From positions 1-21,700 of the forward strand of contig PCCJ01000022.1 of NCBI GenBank assembly GCA_002731665.1: a stretch of 21,700 nt of DNA. The letters run 5' to 3'. The notes beneath the pieces are model-generated. The model was not told the origin of the DNA. It was given only the letters and a program-made list of their open reading frames with translations, and ran no database searches. How positions within the stretch are numbered: position 1 is the stretch's first letter; every line of letters starts with the position of its first letter. The position numbers and the translations under genes were made by a program. The DNA is from Actinomycetota bacterium (GTDB lineage: Bacteria > Actinomycetota > Acidimicrobiia > Acidimicrobiales > Poriferisodaliceae). Below, one piece after another: positions 6,640-15,034 of the stretch.

Positions 6640-7434
6640 ATGGCTGAATTCACTGCTAAGGATGTTCAAGCTCTTCGTCAGTTAACTGGCGCGGGCATGA
6701 TGGATGCCAAAAAGGCATTGGTTGAAAATGGCGGCGACGCAGAGTTAGGAGCGCAATGGTTGAGAGAAAAAGGTCTCGCCAAATCTGCTTCTAGGTCTGA
6801 CCGAGATAATAGCGAAGGCATTGTTGGGGCTCGAGTCGAAGGCGGAGTTGCCGCAATTGTTGAGCTAAAATGTGAGACGGACTTTGTAGCTAAATCCGAA
6901 GACTTTACAGAACTTGTTGAAAGCTTGCTTTCTGTGGTGATTGCTCGAGGTGAGGGTGCTGTAGAAGAAAAAGCTAAAGATCTTGAGGATTTAAAGTTAT
7001 CGCTCAAAGAGAACATTGATATTGGCAGGGTTGTTCGTTTCGAAGCTGCGAGCGGTGCCACGCTTGATGCCTATGTGCACCAACAAAATGGTCGTGGAGT
7101 CAATGCAGTCTTAGTTGAAATCCAAGACGGGGATGAACAAATAGCCCATGATATAGCACTGCATATTGCGAGTAGCCGCCCACCGTATCTCAGCCGAGCT
7201 GATATCCCGGCGGAGATCTTGGATGCTGAACGAGACACTCTTGAAGTTATGAGCAGAAACGAAGGTAAACCAGAAGCTGCTTTAGAAAAAATTGTAGATG
7301 GCAGGATGAACGGTTTCTTCAGAGATAATGCTTTACTCGAACAGAAGTTCATAAAAGATGAGAAAAAAACTATTGTTGACTTGTTAGCAGGAGCTTCTAT
7401 CAATCGCTTTAGCCAGGTGGAAATCGGAAGTTAA
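6640..7434 (+). CDS. tsf: Elongation factor Ts
   Basis: EF-Ts is the guanine nucleotide exchange factor for EF-Tu. The N-terminal UBA-like domain reads [19 protein letters not shown] (residues 9-27). The [10 protein letters not shown] motif (80-89), whose Asp-Phe inserts near the EF-Tu magnesium site, is intact. The core continues through [16 protein letters not shown] and the C-terminal part with EQKFIKD. At 264 residues it is near the actinobacterial norm. The ATG has AGAGG 13 bases upstream within a short palindrome. It is cotranscribed with rpsB in most bacteria. pyrH begins one base after its stop (TAA-T-ATG). Confidence 0.98.
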   Translation: MAEFTAKDVQALRQLTGAGMMDAKKALVENGGDAELGAQWLREKGLAKSASRSDRDNSEGIVGARVEGGVAAIVELKCETDFVAKSEDFTELVESLLSVVIARGEGAVEEKAKDLEDLKLSLKENIDIGRVVRFEAASGATLDAYVHQQNGRGVNAVLVEIQDGDEQIAHDIALHIASSRPPYLSRADIPAEILDAERDTLEVMSRNEGKPEAALEKIVDGRMNGFFRDNALLEQKFIKDEKKTIVDLLAGASINRFSQVEIGS

Positions 7435-7435
7435 T

Positions 7436-8176
7436 ATGACTGAAAACGTTCGGCGCTGGGAGGGTAAGAGCCCTTGGAAACGTGTAGTGCTGAAACTTTC
7501 AGGTGAAGCCTTGGCAGAGCCTTCTGGAAACAACATCAGTGCTGCTGTCCTTCGAGGCTTAGCCGAGGAGATCGCAGAGGTTCACGAACAAATTGATATT
7601 GCGATCGTTGTTGGTGGTGGCAATATCTGGCGTGGTATGGCTGGTTCTGACGGTGGTATGGATAGAGCACAATCAGATCACATGGGGATGTTGGCGACCG
7701 TAATAAACGCGATTGCGTTGCAAGACGCTTTGGAACGAGTGGATGTGCCTACGCGTGTAATGACTGCGATCGGTATGGCTCAAATTGCAGAGCCATACAT
7801 TCGCAGACGGGCAGTTCGGCATTTAGAAAAAGGACGAGTAGTAATTTTCGCGGCTGGGACTGGTAATCCGTTTTTTACCACTGATACTGCTGCCGCTCTT
7901 AGAGCAGTAGAGATTGGTGCTGATGTTGTGTTAAAAGGCACTCATTCAGGCGTTGATGGTGTCTATACGGCTGATCCCAAAGTCGATGCAAATGCGACGC
8001 TTTTAAACAATATTTCGTTTCTAGAGGTCCTTTCAAAAGAGTTAGCAGTGATGGATAGCGCCGCTATTTCAGTATGTAAGGACAACCAGACACCGATCGT
8101 GGTGTTTGACTTAATGGTCCGCGGAAATTTCAGGTCCATCTTGGAAGGCGCTGAGATAGGTACGCTGGTCAAGTGA
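7436..8176 (+). CDS. pyrH: Uridylate kinase (UMP kinase)
   Basis: PyrH phosphorylates UMP to UDP with ATP in pyrimidine synthesis and is a hexameric amino-acid-kinase fold enzyme. Motifs are [10 protein letters not shown] (residues 17-26, phosphate loop), GGGNIWRG (60-67), the UMP-binding [17 protein letters not shown] (141-157), and [20 protein letters not shown]. Length is 246 residues. The start follows the tsf stop by one base, with GGAAG at 7426-7430. The stop overlaps the frr GTG by four bases (GTGA), so the two are coupled. Confidence 0.97.
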   Translation: MTENVRRWEGKSPWKRVVLKLSGEALAEPSGNNISAAVLRGLAEEIAEVHEQIDIAIVVGGGNIWRGMAGSDGGMDRAQSDHMGMLATVINAIALQDALERVDVPTRVMTAIGMAQIAEPYIRRRAVRHLEKGRVVIFAAGTGNPFFTTDTAAALRAVEIGADVVLKGTHSGVDGVYTADPKVDANATLLNNISFLEVLSKELAVMDSAAISVCKDNQTPIVVFDLMVRGNFRSILEGAEIGTLVK

Positions 8177-8739
8177 GCGAATTCGCGCAGGAAGTTTGTA
8201 ATGACGCCCATGAGCGTATGGGGCGCGCAGTTGTGCACGCCCAGGGGCATTTTTCAACCATCAGAACTGGCAGGGCCACTCCAGCACTGGTGGAAAAGCT
8301 GAAGGTTGATTACTATGGCGCTGATGTGCCATTGCAACAATTAGCTGGATTTTCGGTTCCGGAGGCCAGAATTTTGGTGATTCAGCCCTTTGACCGTGGG
8401 TCAATCGATGTGATCTCTCGTGCGATTATGGAATCGGATTTAGGAATAAATCCGAGCAACGACGGCGAAATTTTGCGTTTGGTATTTCCTCCGCTGACAG
8501 AGGATCGTCGACGTGATTTGGTTCGGGTAGTAAAACAGATGGCGGAAGAAGGGCGTGTTGCTGTGCGTAATCTGCGCCGCTCGGCGAGACAAGATCTTGA
8601 TGCATTGGAAAAAGATAAAGATATTTCCGCCGATGATAGAGATCGATTCTCGAAGGAACTTGATCGGCACACCCAAGCGTCTATTGAAGCTCTTGATCGT
8701 GCACTCGTAGCAAAAGAGCAGGAACTACTTGAGGTTTAG
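8173..8739 (+). CDS. frr: Ribosome recycling factor
   Basis: RRF with EF-G splits post-termination ribosomes. The 188-residue product has the expected three-helix bundle with inserted barrel: [24 protein letters not shown], then [52 protein letters not shown] and the long charged terminal helix. GTG 8173 overlaps the pyrH stop. The pyrH-frr-cdsA order is standard for the phylum. The next gene starts 20 bases downstream. Confidence 0.98.
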   Translation: MSEFAQEVCNDAHERMGRAVVHAQGHFSTIRTGRATPALVEKLKVDYYGADVPLQQLAGFSVPEARILVIQPFDRGSIDVISRAIMESDLGINPSNDGEILRLVFPPLTEDRRRDLVRVVKQMAEEGRVAVRNLRRSARQDLDALEKDKDISADDRDRFSKELDRHTQASIEALDRALVAKEQELLEV

Positions 8740-8759
8740 AGCTTACGATAGGAGACAGT

Positions 8760-10697
8760 ATGTCGGATAAAGATACCGGTGACGCTGACTCTGAAAGTCG
8801 TGACGTCGATGATGGCCCAGATGAGTCACCTTTGTTGTCTTTTGATAGTGATTCTGCGCAGATGCCCCACTGGTCTGAGCCTGCTCGGGGTGATTTACCT
8901 GGAAATGAAGACCGAGTGCCTCCGTCAGAAACATCTCAAGCATCTTCCGCGTTGGGGCGTTCGCGACTGTTCCCCGATCTTCCTGATGATGATCGTTTAG
9001 TTGATACGTCAGATACAAGTTTCTTTGATGCGGCGAGGTCGGACACGCTGCCAACCATGTCCCCAGTTCGGCAAGATTCGGAAGAACAATCCGAGCTAGT
9101 TGATCTTTTGGATACTTCGTTGATGGAACTTGATGATCTTGCTACTCCAGATGAAGAAATACGTGAACCGAAACTAGATACGACTAGTGAGACTGATTCG
9201 TCTAGCGACCAATATGTTGATCAAACTCTTTTTGCTGATCAAAACAAGAATGTATTTGATGACAAAGTTTTGGAAGAGACCGGCATATTTGATGCTCGCT
9301 CAATTGAGAGCCTGGCTGTAGAGAGAACTGATGCGTCGGCTCTGAAACTACCAAAATTGTTGACTGAGAATGATGAAGCCGGCCCTGGTGAGAGCCGGAC
9401 AGCAGAAATTTTCGGAGAGGGCATTGAGGTACTTCCAGATGGTGAAGGTGAGCATGAGATCGCTAGGAGTAATAGTGATTATGGGGAAAGAACTGAAAGT
9501 GAAGTATCTCGAGTGAAGAAGCCTGACGTTCCTCAGAGCCATGAAGGGCTGATCGATGCCGATGGCCAATCGTTAAATACCCATAGCCAAGCGACTAAAC
9601 TATCGCTAAGAAATCGGATCGTTTCAAGTTTCGGTTCTAAGAACAAAGAGCGAATAGTGGATGACGAATTAAGTGGCCCTAAGCCCGATTTACCCAACGG
9701 TGAGGCGAGCGAGAATGAGCCTGACCTTATTGATGAATGGGTAGATTCTGAAGGTTCGCCTCCTCATTGGAGGGAAAATAATGATGATTATGGTCAGCGT
9801 CGAAATATTCGTAATGATGAGCGAACATTAGTACATGGTGAACTGAACCAAAATGTTGAGGGTTCGGAAGCTAGTGGCCGAAGCGGCAGAAATATCCCAG
9901 TCGCTATTGCCGTCGGAGCCGGTTTAGCAGGAATTTTTTTTGGACTGTTGAAAATTGGGCCTGCTGCACTAATGGTGTTTGTGGTTGGTGCACTCATTCT
10001 GGCTGCCGCTGAATTTTATAAATCGGTCCGATCGCTTGGGTATCGTCCTGCAACCTTAATCGGGTTAACAGCTGTTGCCGGACTTTCAATAGGTGCATAT
10101 ACCCGTGGAGCTGAGACTTACCCGGTGGTTCTTGGGTTAGCCATAGTTGTAGGTCTTTGCTGGTTTGTTTTTGGCTTCGGGGGCGAGCATGCGACTGCAA
10201 ATTTGGCCGTGACTATTTTAGGTATTATGTGGGTTGGCGTATTGGGCTCATTCGCCGCATTAATTTTGAGTCGCCCTCATGGCGATGCAGTATTGATAGG
10301 TGCTGTACTAGCGACAGCGGCTTACGATATTGGCGGCTACGTCATCGGGAGTACGACTGGTCAGAGTAAGCTAGCGCCTCATCTAAGTCCGAATAAGACG
10401 TACGAAGGCCTTTTAGGCGGGATGCTCTTAGCGGTCATTGTAAGCATTGTGGTGTTGAATAACTTTCCGGGAGTTTTTCCGTGGACAGAATCGATGCTTG
10501 ATCCTTTGTTCTTAGGAATTTCGATAGCGGTCATGGCTCCATTAGGAGATTTGGCGCAGTCAATGGTTAAACGTGATCTAGGGGTTAAAGACATGGGTAG
10601 CCTTTTGCCTGGACACGGTGGAATTTTTGATCGTTTCGATGCTCTTCTTTTTGTTCTGCCAACTAGCTATTACGTGGCTGAACTTGTTCTTAACTGA
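8760..10697 (+). CDS. cdsA: Phosphatidate cytidylyltransferase CdsA with a ~375-residue acidic N-terminal extension
   Basis: CdsA makes CDP-diacylglycerol from CTP and phosphatidic acid, the branch point of phospholipid synthesis. The catalytic part is residues about 378-645: several membrane spans, AYDIGGYVIG (521-530), HLSPNKTYEG (541-550), and the family signature from Ser601 to Asp627 (KRDLGVKD, LPGHGGIFDRFD). Residues 1-375 are hydrophilic and low-complexity; a quarter of the first 100 are Asp or Glu. They include two PHW motifs (36-38 and 335-337) and two LVD...DTS segments (80-88 and 113-120). The ATG at 8760 has GGAG five bases upstream, so the long form is the likely product. Such extensions may be lineage-typical; their role is unknown. 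Confidence 0.95.
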   Translation: MSDKDTGDADSESRDVDDGPDESPLLSFDSDSAQMPHWSEPARGDLPGNEDRVPPSETSQASSALGRSRLFPDLPDDDRLVDTSDTSFFDAARSDTLPTMSPVRQDSEEQSELVDLLDTSLMELDDLATPDEEIREPKLDTTSETDSSSDQYVDQTLFADQNKNVFDDKVLEETGIFDARSIESLAVERTDASALKLPKLLTENDEAGPGESRTAEIFGEGIEVLPDGEGEHEIARSNSDYGERTESEVSRVKKPDVPQSHEGLIDADGQSLNTHSQATKLSLRNRIVSSFGSKNKERIVDDELSGPKPDLPNGEASENEPDLIDEWVDSEGSPPHWRENNDDYGQRRNIRNDERTLVHGELNQNVEGSEASGRSGRNIPVAIAVGAGLAGIFFGLLKIGPAALMVFVVGALILAAAEFYKSVRSLGYRPATLIGLTAVAGLSIGAYTRGAETYPVVLGLAIVVGLCWFVFGFGGEHATANLAVTILGIMWVGVLGSFAALILSRPHGDAVLIGAVLATAAYDIGGYVIGSTTGQSKLAPHLSPNKTYEGLLGGMLLAVIVSIVVLNNFPGVFPWTESMLDPLFLGISIAVMAPLGDLAQSMVKRDLGVKDMGSLLPGHGGIFDRFDALLFVLPTSYYVAELVLN

Positions 10698-10714
10698 AAT
10701 GGAATAATTACATA

Positions 10715-11890
10715 GTGACTACAGTGGCCGTGCTCGGCTCCACAGGCTCGATTGGTACCCAGACTCTTGATGTAGTGCGCGCTCAACAAGATAAGTTCCA
10801 GATTGAATCGCTTGCTGCGTGGTCTTCGCTTGAATTGCTGGTAGCCCAGGTGCGAGAGTTTCGGCCCAAACAAGTAGCTATTGGGCGTGAAGATTTGTTT
10901 GAGGAATTGAGAAGGTTAGTTCCCTCGGGTACTGAAGTCTTAACGGGTCCGCTCGGTTTCGATGAGTTAGCGGGGAGTGCCGATGTAATTGTTAATGGCG
11001 TAGTGGGATTTGCAGGTCTCGGGGTCACATTATCATCGCTGTCGGCAGGGAAAAGACTAGCGCTAGCGAATAAAGAAAGCTTAATTGCGGCTGGTCCTTT
11101 GGTTCAGCCTATGAGGGCTATCCCAGGTGCTGAACTCATTCCAGTCGATAGTGAACATTGCGCGTTGCATCAATGCCTTCGAGCTGATTTGGAATTAGGA
11201 AACTCGAGCCGTTATCTTCGGGAGTTAGTTTTGACAGCTAGTGGTGGGCCATTTCGAGGATGGAATGAAGAACAGTTGGCGTCGGTTACTGTGAACGATG
11301 CGCTGAACCATCCAACATGGTCGATGGGTCCTAAAATAACGATTGATTCTTCGACTCTTATGAATAAGGGCCTGGAAGTTATTGAAGCGCACGAACTTTT
11401 TGGTGTTGGCTACGATGATATTAAAGTTGTTGTGCATCCTCAATCGATCGTGCACTCAATGGCGAGCTTTGTGGACGGAACCACCATCGCTCAGCTCTCA
11501 AAACCTGATATGAGGTTACCTATTGGTTACGCTCTGGCTTTTCCGGAACGTATTGACACTGAATTTGGTGCTCTTGATTGGGATGCTGCCATTTCGATGG
11601 ATTTTGAACCGCCTAATTTGAATAGTTTCCCGTGCCTTGGATTAGCATTTGACGCAGGTCGATTAGGTGAAACTGCTCCGGCGTGGCTTAATGGAGCTAA
11701 CGAAGCAGCCGTCGCTGGATTTCTCCAAGGTAGTATTTCGTGGACGGGTATTGCAGCGGCGATATCGGCTTCGTTGGATAAATACGATGGTGAACGAGCC
11801 GATTGCGTTGAGTCTGTTATTCGTGCAGATCAACGTGGTCGCGAGTGTGTTGAAAATTTTTTAGCTGATAAGAGTGCAAAAAATGTCTGA
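10715..11890 (+). CDS. dxr: 1-deoxy-D-xylulose 5-phosphate reductoisomerase
   Basis: Dxr converts DXP to 2-C-methyl-D-erythritol 4-phosphate with NADPH, the committed MEP isoprenoid step. The NADPH loop is GSTGSIG (residues 8-14). Further motifs are LANKESL (117-123), PVDSEHCALHQ with metal ligands Asp145 and Glu147, ASGGPFRGW (175-183), NHPTWSMGPKITIDSSTLMN, and KGLEVIEAHE with the third ligand Glu221. Length 391 residues matches the family. The start is GTG 10715 with only a weak GGAA upstream. The stop overlaps the start of rseP by eight bases. ispG of the same pathway lies one gene on. Confidence 0.97.
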   Translation: MTTVAVLGSTGSIGTQTLDVVRAQQDKFQIESLAAWSSLELLVAQVREFRPKQVAIGREDLFEELRRLVPSGTEVLTGPLGFDELAGSADVIVNGVVGFAGLGVTLSSLSAGKRLALANKESLIAAGPLVQPMRAIPGAELIPVDSEHCALHQCLRADLELGNSSRYLRELVLTASGGPFRGWNEEQLASVTVNDALNHPTWSMGPKITIDSSTLMNKGLEVIEAHELFGVGYDDIKVVVHPQSIVHSMASFVDGTTIAQLSKPDMRLPIGYALAFPERIDTEFGALDWDAAISMDFEPPNLNSFPCLGLAFDAGRLGETAPAWLNGANEAAVAGFLQGSISWTGIAAAISASLDKYDGERADCVESVIRADQRGRECVENFLADKSAKNV

Positions 11891-13106
11891 ACCGAACTAT
11901 CGAAATATAGGCGGTAACGGCCTATCCGCATTTGTTGTTTTGGGCCTTTTCTTTTTGTTGGCATTGGTGTCTAAAGCAATGGTAGTTGTTGTCCTGATAA
12001 TTACGTTCATCGTTTTTATGCACGAAAGCGGTCATTATCTAGCTGCTCGAGCAACAGGGATGAAGGCGACTGAATTTTTTTTGGGCTTTGGTCCTCGCTT
12101 GTTCAGCTTTCGACGAGGTGAAACTGAATTTGGTGTGAAGCCTGTGTTGGCAGGGGCATACGTGAAGATTATAGGGATGACTAATCTAGACGAAGTTGAC
12201 CCGATTGATGAGCCGCGGACCTACCGGCAGAAGTCATACCCGAAAAGACTACTTGTAGCATCAGCAGGCTCACTAATGCATTTTGCAATGGCGTTTGTCG
12301 CGATGTTCATTTTGTTAAGCGTTTTCGGTGAGCCCAAAGTTGAAGAAGGTAAGTGGGAAGTAGGGCTAGTTGTCGAAGAGTCACCAGAAGGTGAAGTTTC
12401 CTCAGCTGCGGAAGCAGGAATCAGATCAGGCGACAGAATTCTCGCTTTAGGTGCGCAATCAACCGTTTTGTGGGAGGACTTGGTTGCGGCGGTTCGTAGC
12501 CAACCGGGAGTCTTATTACCTGCAGTAGTTGAACGAGATGGCGAAGTTCTTGAGCTGCTAGTGGAACTGGATTCGACTGAAAATGGAGAAGGGCGACTTG
12601 GAATTAGTGCGCAAGCCGTTACCTCATATGAGACAGTTAGTCCACTAAAGTCCATTGCTTTGGCCGTTAGTCGGTTAGCTGAGATGGCTTGGCAGTCCTT
12701 ACGGGGTATATGGCATATCGCATCAAATTTCGGCGACGTGCTTGACCGGATATTCTCGGCGCCCAATGATCCGACGGTGAACGAAAACCTGGAGACCAGA
12801 CCGCTTTCGTTAATTGGTGCTGTTCAGATTGGGGCTAGCGAACAGTTCAACAACTCGGAACGTTTACTTCTTTTCATCAGCTTCAATATGTTCGTCGGGG
12901 TCTTTAATTTGTTGCCTTTATTACCACTTGATGGCGGGCACTTGCTGGTTGCATCTTATGAAAGAGTGCGTGAAGGCCGGTCAGGCAAGCGCTATATGGT
13001 CGATATATCTCGGCTAATGCCGATTACGTATGTGGTCATAATATTTTTGGCTTTCTTTGGGATAGGCGCCATCTATCTAGATATCGCAAATCCTCTTAAT
13101 TTCTAA
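11883..13106 (+). CDS. rseP: Site-2 intramembrane zinc metalloprotease RseP (M50)
   Basis: RseP-type proteases cut membrane-anchored anti-sigma factors or remnant signal peptides. The HExxH zinc motif is HESGH (residues 47-51) in the first membrane region, and the third zinc-ligand region is NLLPLLPLDGGHL (342-354, Asp350). A PDZ-like domain lies at about 160-245 (AAEAGIRSGDRILALG), and further spans occur at about 130-148, 328-345 and 381-399. I chose ATG 11883 (407 residues), which overlaps the dxr stop by eight bases. A GTG at 11874 would add three residues. The substrate cannot be told from this window. Confidence 0.95.
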   Translation: MSEPNYRNIGGNGLSAFVVLGLFFLLALVSKAMVVVVLIITFIVFMHESGHYLAARATGMKATEFFLGFGPRLFSFRRGETEFGVKPVLAGAYVKIIGMTNLDEVDPIDEPRTYRQKSYPKRLLVASAGSLMHFAMAFVAMFILLSVFGEPKVEEGKWEVGLVVEESPEGEVSSAAEAGIRSGDRILALGAQSTVLWEDLVAAVRSQPGVLLPAVVERDGEVLELLVELDSTENGEGRLGISAQAVTSYETVSPLKSIALAVSRLAEMAWQSLRGIWHIASNFGDVLDRIFSAPNDPTVNENLETRPLSLIGAVQIGASEQFNNSERLLLFISFNMFVGVFNLLPLLPLDGGHLLVASYERVREGRSGKRYMVDISRLMPITYVVIIFLAFFGIGAIYLDIANPLNF

Positions 13107-13159
13107 TCTGGTCAAAGGTGGTTGGTAAATGAATTCAGGTTTTAAGGTGTCAGATCCAA

Positions 13160-14359
13160 ATGTTGTATGAGCGGCGAGTCACGCGACGAGTAGAAGTCGG
13201 GTCTGTTTCGGTGGGTGGAAATGCGCCCATAAGCGTTCAGTCCATGACTACAACAAAAACAGCAAATATAGAGGCAACGCTGCAACAAATTTATGCGCTC
13301 GCTGGGGCAGGTGCTGACATAGTTCGGTGCACATGTAACGATCTAGACGCTGCAGAAGGGCTAGCTCAGATCATTCCACGTTCTCCAGTTCCGATAGTTG
13401 CCGATATCCATTTTCAATACCAGTTAGCTCTTGCGGCGTTAGATGCTGGAGTAGCGTGTTTACGCTTAAACCCTGGCAACATTCGAAAGCCTGAGCACAT
13501 CAAAACAGTTGCTATGGAAGCGCGTGATAGGGGTGTTCCAATTCGAATCGGTGTGAATGGTGGTTCCTTGGATCCTGACATCGAAGAACGTTATGGAATG
13601 ACGCCTGTTGCACTTGTGGAGTCAGCAAAGCGTGAGCTAGGACACTTTGAAGCTGTCGATTTCGATAATGTGAAAATTTCAGTTAAAGCAAGTGATGTGC
13701 GTTTGATGGTGGAGTCTTATCGGCTGCTTGCAGATACGGTCGATTTTCCGCTTCACCTAGGTGTTACTGAAGCTGGACCCCTGCCTGGGGGAGTTCTGAA
13801 GGGGACTGCGGGAATCGCCACGCTCTTGAATGAAGGCATTGGAGATACCATCCGTTTTAGTCTCACAGCGGACCCGATTGAAGAGGTGAAAGTAGGTAAA
13901 CAGCTTCTTGAAGTTCTGGGGTTAAGGGAAAGGTCGGGTCTTGACTTAATAGCGTGTCCATCTTGTGGCCGAGCCGAAGTAGACGTTATCGAAGTAGCGG
14001 CAAACGCTCAAGAAGCGTTAGCTACGCTTGATATACCGATACAGGTTGCGGTCATGGGGTGCGTGGTGAATGGGCCTGGCGAGGCCAAAAGCGCAGACCT
14101 AGGTATTGCTGCGGGTAGGCAAAGAGGGCACCTGTTCGTGCGAGGCAAAGTCGTAAAGGTGGTGCCTGAAGACAAGATGGTTGATTCGCTTGTGGAATGG
14201 GCACTTAAAATTTCTGAGGCGGGTATCGAGGGAGCGCTCGCTGATGCTGATTTAGGAGCAGAAGCAGAAGCAGAAGCAGATAGAGCGGCGCTAATAGAAA
14301 GCCAAGGAGAAGACGTCAATTCGACTGAAAAGGCCGTTGATATTATCCGACGTCGCTAG
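13160..14359 (+). CDS. ispG: 4-hydroxy-3-methylbut-2-en-1-yl diphosphate synthase IspG (GcpE)
   Basis: IspG is the [4Fe-4S] enzyme that reduces methylerythritol cyclodiphosphate to HMBPP in the MEP pathway. The TIM-barrel half includes VGGNAPISVQSMTTTKTAN, ADIHFQYQLAL, LRLNPGNIR and GVTEAGPLPGGVLKGTAGIA. The cluster ligands are Cys266 and Cys269 (ACPSCGRAEVDV), Cys301 (MGCVVNGPGE) and Glu308. From about residue 355 there is an Ala/Glu-rich tail with an EAEAEA repeat, giving 399 residues. Start ATG 13160 has AAGGTG ten bases upstream; other nearby ATG/GTG codons are out of frame. It follows rseP by 53 bases as usual in actinobacteria. Confidence 0.97.
   Translation: MLYERRVTRRVEVGSVSVGGNAPISVQSMTTTKTANIEATLQQIYALAGAGADIVRCTCNDLDAAEGLAQIIPRSPVPIVADIHFQYQLALAALDAGVACLRLNPGNIRKPEHIKTVAMEARDRGVPIRIGVNGGSLDPDIEERYGMTPVALVESAKRELGHFEAVDFDNVKISVKASDVRLMVESYRLLADTVDFPLHLGVTEAGPLPGGVLKGTAGIATLLNEGIGDTIRFSLTADPIEEVKVGKQLLEVLGLRERSGLDLIACPSCGRAEVDVIEVAANAQEALATLDIPIQVAVMGCVVNGPGEAKSADLGIAAGRQRGHLFVRGKVVKVVPEDKMVDSLVEWALKISEAGIEGALADADLGAEAEAEADRAALIESQGEDVNSTEKAVDIIRRR
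14258..14281 (+). repeat. GCAGAA hexanucleotide repeat in the ispG tail
   Basis: Three exact GCAGAA units followed by GCAGAT encode the Ala-Glu run in the IspG C-terminal tail. The unit is a multiple of three, so length changes would keep the frame. Confidence 0.8.
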
Positions 14360-14425
14360 TTAGGGAATTTAGATGAAGGGGTAGCTATGCGGAGACAGGT
14401 AGCGGTGCTGATACGCTTGTAGCAA

Positions 14426-14469
14426 CACAGGTCAGCTATCGCTGGGCGTGGGCGCTGCCCACGCCTGTG
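14426..14469 (+). promoter_or_regulatory. Strong hairpin in the rimP-nusA leader
   Basis: GGCGTGGGC (14445-14453), loop GCT, GCCCACGCC (14457-14465) is a perfect 9-bp G+C-rich hairpin in an otherwise AT-rich gap. CACAGG (14426-14431) can pair with CCTGTG (14464-14469), enclosing or partly competing with it. No T run follows, so it is not a canonical intrinsic terminator. It may be a Rho-influenced stop after ispG, an RNA-stability element or an attenuator of rimP-nusA-infB. No tRNA gene was found in this gap. Confidence 0.55.
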
Positions 14470-14521
14470 GTCGTTATATGATCAAAACTAATTTTCTTAA
14501 TTAATTAACGAAGGAGGAGTA

Positions 14522-15034
14522 ATGAGCGAAACTGACAAAATATTGCAGCTTGTTGCTCCTATCGTTTCTGATGCAGGATACGAATTGTATGATGTGCAAC
14601 GAAATGATTCGACGTTGTCGGTCCTGGTTCAGGGCCTTGATGGTGTGAGCATCGATGAGTTAACTAATCTCAGTAGGGCAGTTTCTGCTTTGCTTGATGA
14701 ACATGATCCGATCCCAGGGCGTTACACACTTGAGGTGTCGAGTCCTGGAGTTGAAAGACGTTTAAGAAATATTGATCATTTCGCTTCAGCAGTGGGGGAG
14801 CAAGTGCACATACGAACTTTTCCAGGGCCAGACGGTCGACGCCGGATAGCAGGGTTGTTGAAATTTGTTGATAGCGACATGATTACTGTCGAAGACCCTG
14901 AGAGTGGCGTCTGTCTAGTTAGGTTCGATGAAATTGAAAAGGCTCGCACTATCTTTGCTTGGGGTCCTGGACCCAAACCTGGTAAAGGTGCAAAGCCTAC
15001 AACAGCTAAAATTGAGGGAGGAAGTCAGACATGA
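14522..15034 (+). CDS. rimP: Ribosome maturation factor RimP
   Basis: RimP helps S12 and S19 join the 30S. The N-terminal alpha/beta domain runs to YTLEVSSPGVERRLR (the family core motif, about residues 68-82). The C-terminal SH3-like barrel covers VHIRTF...FVDSDMITVEDP, and a short Pro/Lys/Gly tail follows, for 170 residues. The ATG follows a textbook AAGGAGGAG (14511-14519), the best ribosome binding site in the window. Its TGA overlaps the nusA ATG (ATGA). The rimP-nusA pairing is near universal. Confidence 0.97.
   Translation: MSETDKILQLVAPIVSDAGYELYDVQRNDSTLSVLVQGLDGVSIDELTNLSRAVSALLDEHDPIPGRYTLEVSSPGVERRLRNIDHFASAVGEQVHIRTFPGPDGRRRIAGLLKFVDSDMITVEDPESGVCLVRFDEIEKARTIFAWGPGPKPGKGAKPTTAKIEGGSQT

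Noticed and set aside
6678..7061. Reverse 127-codon frame opposite tsf
   Set aside because: Antisense shadow of a conserved gene with no motif of its own.
14477..14482. TATGAT as a rimP promoter
   Set aside because: The -35 position 17 bases upstream falls within the 3' arm of the G+C-rich hairpin and reads GCTGCC, with no resemblance to a -35.
14497..14508. TTAATTAATTAA palindrome before rimP
   Set aside because: Simple AT-rich sequence just ahead of a strong ribosome binding site; best explained as an unstructured spacer.
14360..14521. tRNA gene ahead of rimP, as in the proteobacterial metY-rimP-nusA order
   Set aside because: No cloverleaf, T-loop GTTCRA or CCA-type acceptor pairing could be found.
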